In this document: positions 6,746 to 8,268 of the stretch, in pieces | Position numbering within the stretch: the first letter of the stretch is position 1 | Layout: each line of letters starts with the position of its first letter | NCBI GenBank assembly: GCA_022707665.1 | Contig: JAKJAE010000094.1 | Coordinates: forward strand, 1 to 8,268 | Length of the DNA: 8,268 bases | Reading direction: 5' to 3' | DNA from: Chloroflexota bacterium | GTDB taxonomy: Bacteria; Chloroflexota; Anaerolineae; B4-G1; SLSP01 | Notes under the pieces: model-generated | What the model was told of the DNA's origin: nothing | What the model saw: the letters and a program-made list of their open reading frames with translations, nothing else | Database searches by the model: none | Translations under genes and position numbers: made by a program

Positions 6746-7741
6746 ATGTTACGCATTGCAATGCTTAGTATGGCGCACGTTCACGCCAATGGCTATGCCC
6801 AGGCCGTCGTGGATCATCCCGAGGCCGAGATCGTCAAGATCTGGGAGGATGATCCGGGTCGCGGCGCCGCCGCTACCGAGCGCTTTGGCATCCCCTATGA
6901 GACCGACCTCGAGGCCGTGGTCAGCAGTCCCGACGTCGACGCTGTTGTCGTCAACGCCTTCACCAGCCAGCACCCCTGGGTCATCAAGACCGCAGTGAAG
7001 TATGGCAAGCACGTCTTCACCGAGAAGGCGCTGTGCGTCAAGACCAAGGATGCGGATGAGATCGTCGAGGCCGTCAACAAGAGCGGCATCAAGTTCATGA
7101 TCTCGCTGCCCAGCCGCACCCGGCCCGAGACCCTCTTTATGAAGAAGGTCCTGGATGCGGGTTGGCTTGGCGATATCACGTTCATGCGCGCGCGCGTTGC
7201 CCACAACGCCGCCCTCGACTCCTGGTTCCACGACGGCAGCGCCTGGTTCGCCGATGAGGCCCTTGCGGGCGGTGGTGCGCTCTTCGACCTGGGTTGTCAC
7301 ACCGTCGACGTGATGCGCTGGTTCATGGGCAAGCCCAAGAGCGTCGTGGCCAAGATCAACAACTTCTCCGGCGCCTACCCCATCGACGACAACTCCGTCA
7401 TCGTCGTGGAGTTCGAGAGTGGGGCGCTCGGCGTTCTGGACACCTCGTGGGTGCAGCGCTCGGGCCCCAACCCGATGGAGATCCGCGGCACCAAGGGGTA
7501 TGTCGGGCGCGACGGCGGCGGCCTGATGCTGAGCTCCACCGACCTGCAGGTCGAGGGGATCCAGGGCTACATCATGCCCACCCGGATGGGGGATGCCCTG
7601 CCCATGCCGATGGATCAGTGGATCAGCGCGATCCTGCACGGCACCGATATGACGATCACGGTCGAGGATGGCCGCAACCTGACCGAGATGCTCGAGCGCG
7701 CCTATCAGGCCGCCCGCACCGGTAAGGAAGTCAAGTTCTAG
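6746..7741 (+). CDS. Gfo/Idh/MocA family oxidoreductase, divergent nucleotide-binding loop
   Basis: Predicted cytoplasmic dehydrogenase of 331 residues. The fold signature is clear: a Rossmann N-terminal half, EKA at 93-95 (Lys94) in place of EKP, then GGGALFDLGCHTVDVMRWFMG at about 175-195, with Asp181 and His185 as the remaining expected catalytic residues. The usual GxGxxG loop is absent; the equivalent place reads MLSMAHVHANGY at 6-17, rich in His. I have the impression that a subgroup of the family carries such an AHVHA-type start, so this may be a cofactor-binding variant and not a defect. The start is supported by GAGGAG 6 bases upstream. It has no signal peptide. It is much less similar to the two flanking dehydrogenases than they are to each other, so it probably catalyses a different step. 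Substrate unknown. Confidence 0.9.
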   Translation: MLRIAMLSMAHVHANGYAQAVVDHPEAEIVKIWEDDPGRGAAATERFGIPYETDLEAVVSSPDVDAVVVNAFTSQHPWVIKTAVKYGKHVFTEKALCVKTKDADEIVEAVNKSGIKFMISLPSRTRPETLFMKKVLDAGWLGDITFMRARVAHNAALDSWFHDGSAWFADEALAGGGALFDLGCHTVDVMRWFMGKPKSVVAKINNFSGAYPIDDNSVIVVEFESGALGVLDTSWVQRSGPNPMEIRGTKGYVGRDGGGLMLSSTDLQVEGIQGYIMPTRMGDALPMPMDQWISAILHGTDMTITVEDGRNLTEMLERAYQAARTGKEVKF

Positions 7742-7744
7742 GTT

Positions 7745-7772
7745 TTCAGGGAATAGGGTTCAGGGGCTAGGG
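7745..7772 (+). repeat. Heptameric xxxAGGG tandem repeat (4 units)
   Basis: Four consecutive heptamers read TTCAGGG, AATAGGG, TTCAGGG, GCTAGGG. Seen another way, this is a 14-base unit repeated in tandem with 12 of 14 bases identical. It begins 4 bases after the stop of the second dehydrogenase and its end forms part of the 5' arm of the hairpin that follows. It resembles the short heptanucleotide tandem repeats seen between genes in some bacteria, such as cyanobacterial STRRs. Confidence 0.6.
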
Positions 7773-7794
7773 GACAGCCAATGTCCCCTGGCCC
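7764..7794 (+). terminator. Very strong hairpin, possible terminator without T run
   Basis: Bases 7764-7776 pair with 7782-7794 over 13 continuous pairs with one G-U pair, around the 5-base loop GCCAA; the inner eight pairs (AGGGGACA with TGTCCCCT) are perfect. It follows the second dehydrogenase by 22 bases. No T run follows on either strand, so it is either a T-less terminator, an mRNA 3' end stabiliser or a processing site. Confidence 0.4.
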
Positions 7795-7842
7795 GCGTGC
7801 CCTGGTGGCTCACGACACTCTCCACACAACGACGCTTACGTA

Positions 7843-7848
7843 GAGGAG
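7843..7848 (+). promoter_or_regulatory. Ribosome binding site of the third dehydrogenase
   Basis: GAGGAG lies 4 bases before the ATG at 7853, slightly close but clear. The rest of the gap between the hairpin and this site (7795-7842) shows no recognisable promoter. Confidence 0.65.
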
Positions 7849-7852
7849 ATTT

Positions 7853-8268
7853 ATGGGAAAACTAAAGCTGGCTATGGTCGGCGCTGGCGCGATCTCGGGC
7901 GCACACTTGAAGGCACTTTCCACGGTTGACGAGATCGAGGTCGTCGCGATCGCGGATCTCGATCCTGAGCGGGCTGCCAAGCGGGCGCAGGAGTTCGGTA
8001 TTCCGCACACATACGTGGACTACAAAGAGATGATTGCCAAGGAGGACGTGGAAGCTGTCTCTGTCCTCACCTGGAATGAAGCGCACGCTGCTCCGACGAT
8101 CTATGCGCTCGAAGCCGGCAAGCATGTGCTTGTCGAGAAGCCGATGGCGGCGACGCTTGCCGATGCAACGGCCATGACCAGGGCCGCGAAGAAGAGCGAC
8201 AAGCTGTTGATGGTCGGGCTCAAGTCCCGCTACGGCGATGACCGCATCGTCGCGCAGATGATTGCCGA
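7853..8268 (+). CDS. Gfo/Idh/MocA family oxidoreductase (third copy), 3' end outside window
   Basis: The first 138 residues of a predicted cytoplasmic NAD(P)-dependent dehydrogenase, open to the window end. It has the nucleotide-binding loop GAGAISGAH at 10-18 and the EKP motif at 95-97 (Lys96), the same positions as in the dehydrogenase at 4010. Hand alignment without gaps gives 76 identical residues of 138 (about 55%), including TWN, AHAAP and AGKHVLVEKPMAATL. The two are therefore paralogues within one locus. The catalytic Asp and His/Tyr region is beyond the window, so it cannot be told whether it shares the Tyr variant. The start is set by GAGGAG just upstream. A strong hairpin lies between it and the preceding gene, so it may be on a separate transcript. 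Confidence 0.92.
   Translation, partial: MGKLKLAMVGAGAISGAHLKALSTVDEIEVVAIADLDPERAAKRAQEFGIPHTYVDYKEMIAKEDVEAVSVLTWNEAHAAPTIYALEAGKHVLVEKPMAATLADATAMTRAAKKSDKLLMVGLKSRYGDDRIVAQMIA

Noticed and set aside
6749..7639. 296-codon open frame on the minus strand opposite the second dehydrogenase
   Set aside because: It has biased composition and no motif, and the opposite strand encodes a clear enzyme.

Overview
This GC-rich bacterial window is a single-direction (+ strand) carbohydrate-type uptake and oxidation locus; every gene I can support reads left to right. It holds seven or eight closely packed genes, two of them cut by the window ends, and no RNA genes, mobile elements or CRISPR arrays that I can see. 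The taxon cannot be fixed from sequence alone. A Dpp/Opp-type transporter beside several Gfo/Idh/MocA dehydrogenases, plus a lipoprotein of the GxGYxYP type, would suit a Chloroflexota-like or Armatimonadota/Planctomycetota-like environmental bacterium, but this is a guess.

Region 1 (1-3840) is four genes of a Dpp/Opp-class ABC importer: a DppB-type permease (5' end outside the window), a DppC-type permease, a DppD-type ATPase and a DppF-type ATPase. They are tightly coupled. The first stop codon overlaps the next ribosome binding site, and the next two junctions are one-base TAATG overlaps. The substrate-binding protein is not in the window and would be expected upstream.

Region 2 (3841-4009) is a short, highly structured gap. 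It holds two hairpins, then a hairpin followed by a T run that looks like an intrinsic terminator, then an 11-bp-period direct repeat close to the next ribosome binding site. The layout would suit either an operon end or a leader that controls the next genes.

Region 3 (4010-6681) pairs a Gfo/Idh/MocA NAD(P)-dependent dehydrogenase with a secreted lipoprotein of the GxGYxYP putative glycoside hydrolase family, only 8 bases downstream. Region 4 (6746-7741) is a second, divergent Gfo/Idh/MocA protein with a non-standard nucleotide-binding loop. A 111-base gap follows, with heptameric xxxAGGG repeats merging into a very strong hairpin. Region 5 (7853 to the end) is a third Gfo/Idh/MocA gene, cut by the window end and about 55% identical to the first by hand alignment.

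The simplest joint reading, which is inference, is that an extracytoplasmic enzyme releases or trims a glycoside, the ABC importer takes up the product, and the three cytoplasmic dehydrogenases oxidise sugar hydroxyls on it or on derived monosaccharides. The substrate is unknown.
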